From contig CAZPYA010000008.1 in NCBI GenBank assembly GCA_964590255.1, forward strand, positions 1 through 64,000: a stretch of 64,000 bases of DNA, written 5' to 3'. The stretch is from JAKIYB01 sp964590255 (GTDB lineage: Bacteria; Armatimonadota; Hebobacteria; CAIYQO01). The stretch's first letter is position 1. The number at the start of each line of letters is the position of its first letter. Positions 43,406-52,835 of the stretch are shown here, one piece after another. The notes beneath the pieces were generated by a model. That model did not search any database. It was not told the DNA's origin and saw only the letters and a list, made by a program, of their open reading frames with translations. A program made the translations under genes and the position numbers.

Positions 43406-43960
43406 ATGCGCACACCGACGCCTGACGAGATCAGGCAGGCCGCCGCGAAGACGCTGCCGGACATCATTGGTCCCGACCTCCGCATCCTCTTCTGCGGCAT
43501 CAATCCCGGGCTGTATTCCGCCGCGGCCGGGCACCACTTCGCCCGGCCGGGCAACCGCTTCTGGCCGGCGCTGCATCGCGCCGGCTTGACGCCCCGCCTC
43601 TTTTCACCGGAGGAGGATGGCGATCTGCTTGCGCTCGGCTACGGCCTCACCAATATCGTCGCGCGAGCATCAACGGCAGCAGCGGAGCTGACCACCGCTG
43701 AACTCATCGCCGGGAAAGGCGCGCTGGCGGAGAAAGTGCGACGCTACCAGCCACGAATACTCGCCGTCCTCGGTGTCACTGCCTACCGTGTCGCCTTCAA
43801 CACCCCGAAGACCGTCATCGGTCCGTGGGACGAGTGCATCGGCGATACCCGCGTCTGGGTGCTTCCTAACCCCAGCGGCCTCAACGCCCACTGCCTGCTG
43901 CCCGACCTGGCAGAATGGTTCCGCAAGGTGGATGCCGCATCACGCCTATTGACGAACTGA
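43406..43960 (+). CDS. mug: G/U mismatch-specific uracil-DNA glycosylase
   Basis: 184 residues from ATG 43406, one base after the rnhA stop; in-frame reading to 43334 would overlap rnhA. The motif CGINPG (30-35) contains the catalytic-site Asn33. NPSGLNAH (155-162) is the second signature of the Mug/TDG family. Both active-site motifs are intact, and the length matches the family. It removes uracil or thymine from G mismatches, starting base-excision repair. The promoter for the next gene lies at the end of this reading frame. Confidence 0.93.
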   Translation: MRTPTPDEIRQAAAKTLPDIIGPDLRILFCGINPGLYSAAAGHHFARPGNRFWPALHRAGLTPRLFSPEEDGDLLALGYGLTNIVARASTAAAELTTAELIAGKGALAEKVRRYQPRILAVLGVTAYRVAFNTPKTVIGPWDECIGDTRVWVLPNPSGLNAHCLLPDLAEWFRKVDAASRLLTN

Positions 43961-43977
43961 TAGCGCTAGCATACACT
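43949..43977 (+). promoter_or_regulatory. Promoter of the second CBM9/toroid gene
   Basis: TTGACG (43949-43954), 17 bases, TACACT (43972-43977). The -35 box overlaps the last codons of mug. GGAGG at 43995-43999 precedes the ATG at 44006. Confidence 0.55.
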
Positions 43978-44005
43978 AGCAGCATCCCCACACCGGAGGT
44001 TTGCC

Positions 44006-47000
44006 ATGCGCATCACCATCCTCCTCTGCTGCCTGGGCCTGTGCCTGGTCGGCCTGGCAGAGAATCGCTACTTATTGCACGTCGCGGAGAAGATTGCCAT
44101 TGATGGCAAGGTCGACGACTGGTCGAAGACCGCCGCGCCCATCCTCATCGACAGTGAACACCTGGGCGGCGGTTGGCTCGATAACAACTTGCTCACCGGT
44201 CCGCGGGACTGCCAGGCGGTGTTGCGCATGGCGTATGACCCGATGCATTTCTATGTCATCGTCTCCGTCACCGATAACTCGGTGGTGCCGCTGACGGCGA
44301 AGTCGAAGGTGCCGGGCAAATTCTGGGAGCAGGACGGCCTGGGCCTCTACCTGGACACCCCGGCCCTGAACACGCTGGCCGGCCGGTATAACACCCGCCC
44401 CACCCGTCCCTGGCAGCAGGAGCCGGTGATTCAGCTCACACCGAGTATCGACAACTTCGGCGCGGACACCCTCCCCGCGGGCAGTAAATACGCTTGCGTC
44501 ATCACCGACACCGGCTACACCGTGGAAGCCGCGGTTCCCTGGGCCAGTATTGGTTGGCAGCCGCGGGCTGGCGACCGTCTCTTCTATTGCGCCACGCTGG
44601 CCGACTACGATACAGACGCTAACGGCAAAACCGGCCCGCTGAAACAGGTGGTGTGGCACCAGGCGGCCGGCGACGTGCGCCCAACCGCTCGCACCTGGGC
44701 GGAGATGCGTCTGCTCAACAGCGGCGGCTTCGGCAGCGAAATTATGGCCGCTCCGCCGGTGGTGACACGCGGCATGCCGCTCAACTGGAAGGTGATGGCG
44801 GAAACGACGCAGCCCGGCTGGACGCTGAAAAGCGTGACGTGGCTCGCGCCGAATGGGTCCGCCCGGTCACTGATTAAAGGAAATACCGTTGCCGTAGCGC
44901 CGGGCACGCCGCAAGAGCTCTCCGGTTCCTTCACCACCGCTGATGATCCCGCCGGCGTCTACACGCTGGCTGTCACCGCCGCCCAGGGCCGCCGCACGCA
45001 GACCGCCAGCCAGACAGTGATCGTCACCGAGGAATCGGTGGAACGCCCGCAACCCGCTGCCCCGGTGCTGCCCAATCAGTATCTCATCGCCGACCCGTTG
45101 CGCGGTTACCGTTCGGCGGACACCTACGGCTTCCCGCGTAAGGCCATCACCCACGCCGATTACCTGGCCTTCGTGAAAGAAGAGATGGAGCGGGGATGGC
45201 CGGGATTTGAGTATCATGTCCGCAATAAAACGCTCAGCCTGGGCGGAGCCTGGTATCAGGAATACGGCCTGCGCATGGCCGCATATGCGAAGGTGACGGG
45301 CGATCCGGTATGGATCGCCCGCGCACAGGCGATGTTTGAGATGGCCGACGCCGCCTACAAGGCAAACAACTACGCCGGCCTAAACTGGATCAGCTTGCCG
45401 CTGCTCTACTATTATAAGTCGTACCTGGCTGCCGTGAACGCCTGGAAGCCGGGGTATGATGACATCGTGCGCGACTGGTACCTGCATAACTACCCGAAAT
45501 TTCCCGACAACTACTTCTATGGCATGAATAACTGGGGACTGGCCAACGGCATCGTGGGCGTCGCCGGCGTTTACTGGTTCGGCGACAAACTGCCCGACGC
45601 CGCGCGCTGGAAAGTGCAGGTAGACAACACCTGGGGCAAGTTCATCAACGAAATCAAGGATATCGACGAGAACACCACCAACTACGCCGTGTGGGACCTC
45701 TGGATGGTGCTGAATTATCTGGACATGACCGGCCAGACCGACCTGCTGAAGACGGACGCGAAGCTGCGCGGACTCTTCGAACGCTACCTGCTGGAAACCG
45801 CGCCCTCCGGTGCCCGCCCGCATTACGGCGCCACCAATGGCTGGCATGATGCCCCGGGCGTGTTCATGTATCTCTTCGAGCGCGTGGGACAAATCACCGG
45901 CGACGGTCGCTACAAATACGCCGCCCGCCTGATGTGGGATTACTCGCAGCGCCACGTCACCGAATGGCATGCCTACCACCTGGTCTACGACCAGACGCTC
46001 ACCTATCTCACGCGCCTCCTGGCCGAGGTTCCGGACGACACCCAGCCCGCCGTGCCGCTGGAGCCCAAGAGCGTCCTCACCACCCGCGGAAAAATGCACT
46101 TCTGGACGCCGCAGGAGCGTATGGAAAAGCACGAAGTCTGCAATACATCGACTGAACAGGTGCCCGGCAAACTGGTGCTGCGCGGCAGCAACGACCCCGG
46201 CAGCCTCTTCGCGCTCATCGAGTTGAATAACGAAGCCGGCCACTGCCCGGCGCGACCGACCTCGGTGAACTGCCTCATGGCGAAGGAAACGGTGCTGCTC
46301 ACCAGCCAGGCGTATATGGAAAATGACGCCTTCTTCCAGAACATGGTCCATGTGGAAGACCTGGAGGCCACCCAACCGGTGCAGCCGCCCATGGACATCA
46401 CCTTGCCCGTCTTCCAGGACACCGCGCCCATGACCTACGCGGTGGCGCAGGTGACGAACTACCTCCGCTTCCCCGTCACGCTGCAGCGGCATTACTTCTT
46501 TGCCAAAGACCGCTTCCTCTGGGTGCGCGACGAGCTCACCTTCGACGCCTCGTTCTTCGCGCGCATCGGCCCCTGCTGGCTCTCCCGACAGATGAACTCC
46601 AGCGGCAAGAACTGGGCGAATACCTACATCGACCTGATGCCCTATACCGGTCTCGGGCAGGGTGGCACCTTCTACTGGAAAAACTTTAACTACGACCTGC
46701 TCACCTATTGCGTGCCACGGCCGGGCATGGCGCTGGCGATGACCGACCTGACGTCGAAAAGCCCCTTCATGGCCGCTCCGTTGCAACTGCGCCAGACCTG
46801 GGTGGGCCGTGCCGAGAAGGGGAAGACGCTGGTCTTCGACTCGCTGCTGATTCCCCACGGCATCCGCCCGCGCGAGGCGAGCGCCGCCTGGCTGGCCGAC
46901 ACCATCCGCCCCATCGCGGTGCATGACGACCAGACCGTGCTCACCTTCGAGCTGCCCTGGCGCCGCGAGAAGGTGCTGGTGCTCACCAGCGGCAAACCCT

Positions 47001-47155
47001 ACACCGACGGTTACATCACCACCGACGCCGCCCAGGCGATGATCGTCTGGCAAGGCGACAAAATCACCAACTGGTGGGTTCGCCAAGCTACCACGCTGAA
47101 AGTGGGCGACCAGGTGCTGGTGAATGCGCCGACGAAGGTGGATAAAGCACAATAA
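44006..47155 (+). CDS. Giant secreted CBM9/toroid/beta-sandwich protein (second copy)
   Basis: 1049 residues with signal peptide (ITILLCCLGLCLVGLAEN) and CBM9-like domain (KIAIDGKVDDWSKTAAPILI, VLRMAYDPMHFYVIVSVTDN, VEAAVPWASIGW). A toroid lies at about 390-660 (YHVRNKTLSLGGAWYQEYGL, NYFYGMNNWGLANGIVGVAG). The beta region that follows matches the paralogue at 28251 in order and detail: VLRGSNDPGSLFALIEL, then RIGPCWLSRQM, then APLQLRQTWVGRA and SLLIPHGIRP. It interrupts the DNA-repair gene run and has its own promoter and terminator, so it appears to be an insertion between mug and the second helicase. Likely extracytoplasmic glycan-active; no catalytic residue is assigned. Confidence 0.75.
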   Translation: MRITILLCCLGLCLVGLAENRYLLHVAEKIAIDGKVDDWSKTAAPILIDSEHLGGGWLDNNLLTGPRDCQAVLRMAYDPMHFYVIVSVTDNSVVPLTAKSKVPGKFWEQDGLGLYLDTPALNTLAGRYNTRPTRPWQQEPVIQLTPSIDNFGADTLPAGSKYACVITDTGYTVEAAVPWASIGWQPRAGDRLFYCATLADYDTDANGKTGPLKQVVWHQAAGDVRPTARTWAEMRLLNSGGFGSEIMAAPPVVTRGMPLNWKVMAETTQPGWTLKSVTWLAPNGSARSLIKGNTVAVAPGTPQELSGSFTTADDPAGVYTLAVTAAQGRRTQTASQTVIVTEESVERPQPAAPVLPNQYLIADPLRGYRSADTYGFPRKAITHADYLAFVKEEMERGWPGFEYHVRNKTLSLGGAWYQEYGLRMAAYAKVTGDPVWIARAQAMFEMADAAYKANNYAGLNWISLPLLYYYKSYLAAVNAWKPGYDDIVRDWYLHNYPKFPDNYFYGMNNWGLANGIVGVAGVYWFGDKLPDAARWKVQVDNTWGKFINEIKDIDENTTNYAVWDLWMVLNYLDMTGQTDLLKTDAKLRGLFERYLLETAPSGARPHYGATNGWHDAPGVFMYLFERVGQITGDGRYKYAARLMWDYSQRHVTEWHAYHLVYDQTLTYLTRLLAEVPDDTQPAVPLEPKSVLTTRGKMHFWTPQERMEKHEVCNTSTEQVPGKLVLRGSNDPGSLFALIELNNEAGHCPARPTSVNCLMAKETVLLTSQAYMENDAFFQNMVHVEDLEATQPVQPPMDITLPVFQDTAPMTYAVAQVTNYLRFPVTLQRHYFFAKDRFLWVRDELTFDASFFARIGPCWLSRQMNSSGKNWANTYIDLMPYTGLGQGGTFYWKNFNYDLLTYCVPRPGMALAMTDLTSKSPFMAAPLQLRQTWVGRAEKGKTLVFDSLLIPHGIRPREASAAWLADTIRPIAVHDDQTVLTFELPWRREKVLVLTSGKPYTDGYITTDAAQAMIVWQGDKITNWWVRQATTLKVGDQVLVNAPTKVDKAQ

Positions 47156-47158
47156 CCT

Positions 47159-47206
47159 CACCGACAGAAAAAGGGCATGCTTCGGCATGCCCTTTTTCTG
47201 TCGGTG
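47159..47206. terminator. Strong bidirectional intrinsic terminator
   Basis: Perfect 22-bp stem (47159-47180 with 47185-47206) closed by a TTCG tetraloop. AAAAAGGGCATGC on the left arm and GCATGCCCTTTTT on the right arm place A and T runs inside the stem, so it can terminate in both directions. Confidence 0.95.
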
Positions 47207-47208
47207 GC

Positions 47209-47236
47209 AGGACAAACGGATTTTTTACAGTATAAT
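47209..47236 (+). promoter_or_regulatory. Promoter giving a leaderless transcript for the second helicase
   Basis: AGGACA (47209-47214), 16 bases, TATAAT (47231-47236). The ATG at 47243 is 7 bases after the -10 box, so the mRNA should start at the initiation codon. It begins 3 bases after the terminator stem. Confidence 0.6.
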
Positions 47237-47242
47237 GGTGAT

Positions 47243-49576
47243 ATGGATGCCTCGACCTTCATTCAACGCCTGAAAAATCGTGACTTCTTTCAGCACCAGG
47301 TGGTGCACGTGCAGGAGCTGCCCGAGCGCGCGCCGGTCTACGGCGAGGTAGCCCTGCACCCCGCGGTGCAGGACACGCTGGCGCTGCAGGGCATTGAGTT
47401 GCTCTACAGCCACCAGGCGGACGCGGTGCGGCGAGTGCGCGACGGCGAGTCGATCGTCATTGTCACCGGCACCGCCAGCGGCAAGACGCTCTGCTACAAC
47501 ATCCCGGTGGTGGAGACGCTCATCGACGATCAAATGGCCACCGCGCTCTACCTTTTCCCTACCAAGGCGCTCACCCAGGACCAGTTGCGCGGCATTGGCG
47601 CCTTCCAGTCGCGCGAGCGGGGCGTGGAGTTCCTCGCCGGCGCCTATGACGGCGATACCCCGCAGAACCTGCGCCGCAAGCTGCGCGACGGCGCCAACGT
47701 GCTGCTCACCAATCCGGACATGCTGCATACCGGCATCCTGCCGCAGCATGCCCGCTGGAACCGCTTCTTCACCCATCTCAAATACATCGTTATCGACGAG
47801 GTGCATGCCTATCGCGGCATCTTCGGCTCGCACCTGGCGAATGTCATGCGCCGGCTGCACCGCATCTGTTGTCACTACGGCGCCAATCCGCAATTCATCT
47901 GCTGCTCCGCCACCATCGCCAACCCGCGCGAGCACGCCGAGCGCATCACCGGCGTGCCGATGACACTGGTGGACAACGACGGCTCGCCCCGCGGGCCAAA
48001 GCAATTTGTGCTGTGGAACCCGCCGCCGCTGGACACCGCCGCCCGCGGCAATCCGGACCTGTGGCGCGTCGGTGGCGACCGCAAAAGCCCGCTGTGGGAA
48101 GCGGTACACCTGATGACCGCGCTGGTGCAGGAAGGCGTGCAGACCATCGCCTTCGTGCGCACTCGGCTGGCGGCTGAACTGCTCTTCAAGCACACCCGCG
48201 ACAAGCTGCGCCATGTCTCACGCAAGCTGGCGGACGCCGTGCACGCCTACCGCGGCGGTTACCTGCCCGAGGAGCGCCGCGAGATCGAGCGCCGGCTGGT
48301 CCACAAGGAGATCCTCGGCATCGCCAGTACCAACGCCCTGGAACTGGGCATCGACATCGGCAGCCTCGACGCCTGCCTGCTGGTCGGCTACCCCGGCACC
48401 ATCGCCAGCCTGTGGCAGCAGGCGGGCCGCGCCGGTCGCGGGCACGAGGAAGCGGTAGTGGTGCTCATCGGGCAAAACTCGCCCATCGACCAGTACCTGA
48501 TGACCTATTCCGACTACCTCTTCCGCCAGAACCCCGAGCAGGCGGTGGTGGACCCCGACAACCCGCACATCACCGTCGGCCACCTGAAGTGCGCCGCGCA
48601 CGAGTTGCCCTTCCGCGCCGAGGAGTCGGAGTCGTTCGGCCCATATACGCCCGTGCTGCTGGAGCTGCTGGAGGAGGACGCGCTGCTAAAGGAGTTCGAC
48701 CATCGCTGGTACTGGGCGAGCACGGCGTATCCGTCGTCCACCGTCAATCTGCGCAATATCGCCGGGCCCGTTTACACCATCCAGGATGACACCGACGGCG
48801 CGAAAACCATTGGCACCATGGACGAGATCAGCGCGCTCACCCAGCTCTTCACCCACGCCGTCTACCTGCACGGCGCCGACACCTATTTCGTCAACAACCT
48901 CGATCTGGAGCAGAAGATCGCCCATGTCGAACGCCGCGATCTCGACTACTACACCCAGTCGGTGCAGGCGTCGCAGATTCGCATCGACGAGACGGAGGAG
49001 GAAAGCGACTGGCGCGGCTCTCGCGTCGGATTCGGCGACGTGACGGTGACCACCACCACGCCAATGTTCAAAAAGATCAAGTTCCACTCGCGCGACAGCC
49101 TGGGGTATGAAAAGCTGGAACTGCCGCCGCAGAGCCTGGAAACCGTCGCCTTCTGGTTCGCCCCGTCAGACGATCTCGTGCGCGCCATGCTCGAGCGCGG
49201 CATGCTCATGGGCGAGGCGCTCATCGGCATCGCTAACGTGCTGGTGGAAGTGGCGCCCATCTTTGTGATGTGCGATCAGCAGGATATCGGCGCCGTGGTC
49301 GATGCCAGTTGCCTGGGCCGCGACGCCCTCTTCTTCCATGACCGCTACCCCGGCGGCATGGGCTACGCCCGTCGTTGCCTCGACGCCCTCGATGCCATGA
49401 TGCATACCGTGCTCACCGTCATCCGCGAGTGCCGCTGCCTCGACGGCTGCCCCTCCTGCGTCGGCTCCGCCATGCCCGCCTTCGCCATGACCGACTTCGA
49501 CAGCGCTGTCCGCGACCGCATCCCGAATAAGCAGGCGGCGTTGTTCATGCTGGAAACGCTCTACGGAAAAGCATAA
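47243..49576 (+). CDS. mrfA: MrfA/YprA-like DEAD/DEAH helicase with DUF1998, second copy
   Basis: 777 residues from ATG 47243. Walker A is VTGTASGKTLCY; the DEAH-like box is IDEVHAYRGIFGSH. ASTNALELGIDIGSLDACLL and QQAGRAGRGHEEAVVVLIG are the C-terminal helicase motifs. The zinc-binding cluster is ECRCLDGCPSC near the end. Its length matches the MrfA family better than the 910-residue copy at 40220, and the two are clearly paralogous through the whole helicase core. A candidate partner nuclease (MrfB-like) lies at 57296-58191 but is frameshifted. It is followed by two REP-like hairpins and converges on uppP. Confidence 0.9.
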   Translation: MDASTFIQRLKNRDFFQHQVVHVQELPERAPVYGEVALHPAVQDTLALQGIELLYSHQADAVRRVRDGESIVIVTGTASGKTLCYNIPVVETLIDDQMATALYLFPTKALTQDQLRGIGAFQSRERGVEFLAGAYDGDTPQNLRRKLRDGANVLLTNPDMLHTGILPQHARWNRFFTHLKYIVIDEVHAYRGIFGSHLANVMRRLHRICCHYGANPQFICCSATIANPREHAERITGVPMTLVDNDGSPRGPKQFVLWNPPPLDTAARGNPDLWRVGGDRKSPLWEAVHLMTALVQEGVQTIAFVRTRLAAELLFKHTRDKLRHVSRKLADAVHAYRGGYLPEERREIERRLVHKEILGIASTNALELGIDIGSLDACLLVGYPGTIASLWQQAGRAGRGHEEAVVVLIGQNSPIDQYLMTYSDYLFRQNPEQAVVDPDNPHITVGHLKCAAHELPFRAEESESFGPYTPVLLELLEEDALLKEFDHRWYWASTAYPSSTVNLRNIAGPVYTIQDDTDGAKTIGTMDEISALTQLFTHAVYLHGADTYFVNNLDLEQKIAHVERRDLDYYTQSVQASQIRIDETEEESDWRGSRVGFGDVTVTTTTPMFKKIKFHSRDSLGYEKLELPPQSLETVAFWFAPSDDLVRAMLERGMLMGEALIGIANVLVEVAPIFVMCDQQDIGAVVDASCLGRDALFFHDRYPGGMGYARRCLDALDAMMHTVLTVIRECRCLDGCPSCVGSAMPAFAMTDFDSAVRDRIPNKQAALFMLETLYGKA

Positions 49577-49579
49577 ACA

Positions 49580-49608
49580 CTGGGTGTGCGGATTTTCAAT
49601 CCGCACAC
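49580..49608 (+). repeat. REP-like hairpin, copy 6
   Basis: CTGGGTGT then GCGGATT-TTC-AATCCGC, followed by ACACCC that extends the stem. Paired head to head with copy 7. Confidence 0.7.
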
Positions 49609-49644
49609 CCCTCACCCCTGTATATACAACCGAAGTAGACATGC

Positions 49645-49671
49645 GTGCGGATTGAAAATCCGCGCTCCCAG
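49645..49671 (-). repeat. REP-like hairpin, copy 7
   Basis: Reverse copy (GCGGATT-GAA-AATCCGC, ending GCGCTCCCAG), five bases from the stop codon of uppP. With copy 6 it forms an inverted pair between convergent genes and could serve as a terminator. Confidence 0.7.
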
Positions 49672-49675
49672 TGTA

Positions 49676-50650
49676 TTACACTCGTAACGTCCCCATCACA
49701 ATCAACACGATGAAAATCCCCGCCACCGCCACGCGGTACCACCCGAAGACGGCCAGGCTGTGCTTGTTGAGGTAGCCGACCATCCACTTCACCGAGACGA
49801 ACGCGGCGATGCCGGCGACGATGAAGCCAATAACCGGGTTGACAATGCCGAATTGGGCCACGATCTCTTTGCCGCCCTTCATCAAATCCCACAACGTCGC
49901 AGCACCGAGGGTGACCAGTCCAAGCAGGAAGCTAAACTCTACCGCGGCGGCCACGCTGAGGCCCACCACCAGACCGCCGACGATCGTCATCAGGCTGCGG
50001 CTGGTGCCCGGCCACATCGCTACGCACTGCAGCAGGCCGATGCCCACCGCCTGCTTCCAGGTCATCGCCTCAAGCGCCTGCCCGGCGGGCGTTTCGCCCG
50101 TCTGTGGCTTGCGCGAGAAGAAGATAATTGCCACCCCGCCGATGAGCAGCGCGGCCACCACCGGCCATGTGCCGAACAGCGCGGCCTTGATCTGATCACC
50201 GAATGCGAGCCCGATTACGGCGGCGGGCAGGAAGGCGATGATCGTGTTGATCGCCAGCCGTCGCCCGTCGACATCTTTGCCGAACAAGCCCGCCAGCATC
50301 TTCTTCACCCGGCCCCAGTAGAGCAGCAGCACGGCGAGAATCGCCCCCCCCTGGATGATGATGATATATGATTCCAGCGCCTGTTCCTCGGTGTCCGTCT
50401 TGCCGATGCCCAGGACCTGGTTCGCCAGCAGCAGATGCCCGGTGGAGCTGACCGGCAGATACTCGGTCACCCCTTCCACCACGCCCAGCACCACCGCCTG
50501 CATCGCCGTCATCTTCTCAGGCGCTTCGGGGTACGGCATACCGGCGAGTAGTCGCGCCGGAAACAGCCCACCCACCAGCAGGGCGAGGAATGCTGTCAAA
50601 AGCACGAAGCGCATCCAGGGGCGGCGGGGCAAGGTGGTCAACTGTGTCAT
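49676..50650 (-). CDS. uppP: Undecaprenyl-diphosphatase
   Basis: 324 residues from ATG 50650, chosen because GAGG stands about seven bases before it; an in-frame ATG at 50665 would put that site inside the gene. It is a polytopic membrane protein. The catalytic signature EGVTEYLPVSSTGH lies at residues 59-72, and the second one, PGTSRS, near 215. It dephosphorylates undecaprenyl diphosphate so the lipid carrier can be reused for peptidoglycan and other envelope glycans, and confers bacitracin tolerance. Unlike most family members (about 265-280 residues), it has an extra N-terminal hydrophobic segment (VLLTAFLALLVGGLFPARLL), giving one more predicted helix. Confidence 0.95.
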   Translation of the reverse strand: MTQLTTLPRRPWMRFVLLTAFLALLVGGLFPARLLAGMPYPEAPEKMTAMQAVVLGVVEGVTEYLPVSSTGHLLLANQVLGIGKTDTEEQALESYIIIIQGGAILAVLLLYWGRVKKMLAGLFGKDVDGRRLAINTIIAFLPAAVIGLAFGDQIKAALFGTWPVVAALLIGGVAIIFFSRKPQTGETPAGQALEAMTWKQAVGIGLLQCVAMWPGTSRSLMTIVGGLVVGLSVAAAVEFSFLLGLVTLGAATLWDLMKGGKEIVAQFGIVNPVIGFIVAGIAAFVSVKWMVGYLNKHSLAVFGWYRVAVAGIFIVLIVMGTLRV

Positions 50651-50765
50651 CGAAAACCTCGGCATTTAACACGTTCTTCCGCAGGAGATCGGCGGGAACG
50701 TCGCGAATATGAACATCACGACACATCCTATCACGGATTCCGCGTCTCGTGAAGGGAAATTACCC

Positions 50766-52796
50766 ATGACCGACTCCCCCAAAGCGTGGCTCGCCGACCG
50801 CATGATGAACCTGCTGGTGGATTATTACACCGAAGTGCCGTTCCGCCCGTATGGATCAGGCGCGACGCGCGATAATGTGTTGCCAGTGCTGCGCGACCTC
50901 GAACTAGGCTACATCTGCATCTACGCCAAGGGTCACAGCGGTTACACCACCTGGCCCAGCCGTCTGAAAACCGCGCATACCATGCTGGCGCAAGACATGC
51001 CGAAACTCTTCCGCGAGTTGACGCGCGAGACCGGCACGAAACTCGTCCTCTATTACAGCGGTCTCCTCGACGGCATCGCCGGCCTGCGCAATCCGGACTG
51101 GCGGATGCGCCACCTCGACGGCACCGAGCAGCGCTACTTCGATGATTTTCAGATATTCACGTCCTATGCCAACTGCCCGCATAGCGGCTACTTCGATGAA
51201 TGGGTCGCCGTGCACCTGCGCGAATTAATCGAAGGCTACGATCCCGACGGCATCTGGGTAGACGGCGACTGGCCCGCGCCCTGCCACTGCGACCGCTGCC
51301 ATGCCCGCTTCCGCGAAGAGCTGGGCTGGACGGAACCGTGGTCGGACGTGCAGCAACGCGCCAATTTCTCCGCTGAATACACGACATTCTGGAACCGCGT
51401 CACCGCGCGCTGGCGCGAACGCTTCAACGGCTTAGTGAAGTCGCTGAAACCCGACTGCGCCTACAGCGCCGGCAATGTCAGTCCCCGTCGCGAATTTCTC
51501 GCCCCCTTCGACTGGCGCTCCGGCGATTTTTTCTCCCCCGGCTTCTTCTGCCTGCATGACATCGCGCGCATGATGCGTTGGTACGATACGCTGGGCGTGC
51601 CGTATGACGCCTACGTCTGCGACACCAGCTTCACCCACGTGCGCAAAGGCGTCCGCAGCCGCACGAAGACCCTCGACCGCATGCTGCAGGAAGCCGCCAC
51701 GGTGGCCGCCAACGGCGGCGCGGTGGGCTATTGGACCTATCCCACCGGCGATGGCGCGTTGGTCCCCTCGCGCATGGAGAAGGCGCGACAGGTGCGGCAG
51801 TTCCTGAAGGCGCGCGAGCACGTTTTCCTGTATTCGCGCCCCGTGGACTGGACCGCCATCGTCATTACCGATCCCGCCACCCCCGCCTTCGGCGGCGGCA
51901 ATGTAGAAGGCGCGCACAAAGCGCTGGCCGCGCTACATCGCTCGCCCGAGCTAATGGACGAAACCGGCGTCACCGCCGACATGCCGCACCGGCTGGTCGT
52001 CATCCCCGAGCAGGCGGCGATGGACGATGCTACCGCGCGCGCGCTCGTTGCCTGGGTCGAACTTGGCGGCCTGCTGCTTACCACCGGCGCCACCATTAAT
52101 TCGCCGATATTGCGACAGGCGCTGGGCGTGACGGACGTGCGCGCCGCCGCCGTCTCCGACGGCCACGTCATCCTGCGCACCCACCACGAGCCCACCGGCA
52201 TTGACGCCCCCTGGGATCGCCTCACCGGCGGCCACTCGCTGTATCCCCTCTACCTCTCCTGGGATCAACTGAACCCGGAGACGCGCAACCTGCCGAACAA
52301 CTGGCCCATGCATGGCCAGCTTGACGAAGAGCACCCCGAGCCGGCCGGCTTCCCGGCGGCAGTCACGCGCCAGGTGGGCCGGGGACGGATCGTGCATATT
52401 GCCACCGCGCTGTTCGATCGATACCGCACCCTCGGCGACCCGCAGATGCTCCGCTGGCTACGCGAAATCGTCGATACCTTCGACCCGCAACCGCTCTTCC
52501 GCACCGACGCCCCCTCCTGGGTCGACGTCTCACTGCGACGTAAGGACGGCGCGTGGCTGCTGCACTTCGTCAACGGGAATCCCGGCCGCGACGTAGCCAA
52601 ACTGGGCACCGACGACACCTGGGTAGATGAAATCCCCGTCGTCGGCCCCTACACCGCCCACCTTCGTCTCGACCAGGCACCCGCCGCCGTCACCCTGGAA
52701 CCGGATGGCATCCCTGCCGACTGGCAGTATGCTGAAGGCACTTTGACCGTCACCCTGCCGCAACTCCACATCCATATGTGCATCAAAATAGTATGA
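50766..52796 (+). CDS. Glycoside hydrolase-like protein (GHL6/fucosidase-like barrel plus GATase-like domain)
   Basis: 676 residues from ATG 50766, with AAGGGA upstream; the in-frame ATG at 50709 lacks a ribosome binding site. The barrel (1-370) has YYSGLLDGIAGLRNPDWRMR, FTSYANCPHSGYFDEWVAVH and GYDPDGIWVDGDWPAPCHCD. The DGIWVDGDW stretch, with Asp at a strand end, and the following CHCDRCHARFREELG are characteristic of hypothetical glycosyl hydrolase 6 and related GH29-like proteins. Residues 410-600 look like a beta-galactosidase trimerisation or GATase-like domain (HRLVVIPEQAAMDDATARAL, TRQVGRGRIVHIATALF). It ends with a small beta domain. No signal peptide. It probably removes a terminal deoxysugar or galactoside; family membership is by pattern. 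Confidence 0.78.
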   Translation: MTDSPKAWLADRMMNLLVDYYTEVPFRPYGSGATRDNVLPVLRDLELGYICIYAKGHSGYTTWPSRLKTAHTMLAQDMPKLFRELTRETGTKLVLYYSGLLDGIAGLRNPDWRMRHLDGTEQRYFDDFQIFTSYANCPHSGYFDEWVAVHLRELIEGYDPDGIWVDGDWPAPCHCDRCHARFREELGWTEPWSDVQQRANFSAEYTTFWNRVTARWRERFNGLVKSLKPDCAYSAGNVSPRREFLAPFDWRSGDFFSPGFFCLHDIARMMRWYDTLGVPYDAYVCDTSFTHVRKGVRSRTKTLDRMLQEAATVAANGGAVGYWTYPTGDGALVPSRMEKARQVRQFLKAREHVFLYSRPVDWTAIVITDPATPAFGGGNVEGAHKALAALHRSPELMDETGVTADMPHRLVVIPEQAAMDDATARALVAWVELGGLLLTTGATINSPILRQALGVTDVRAAAVSDGHVILRTHHEPTGIDAPWDRLTGGHSLYPLYLSWDQLNPETRNLPNNWPMHGQLDEEHPEPAGFPAAVTRQVGRGRIVHIATALFDRYRTLGDPQMLRWLREIVDTFDPQPLFRTDAPSWVDVSLRRKDGAWLLHFVNGNPGRDVAKLGTDDTWVDEIPVVGPYTAHLRLDQAPAAVTLEPDGIPADWQYAEGTLTVTLPQLHIHMCIKIV

Positions 52797-52835
52797 GGCG
52801 CGCACACGGCGCCGGCATATTGAAAGGATCGACCA

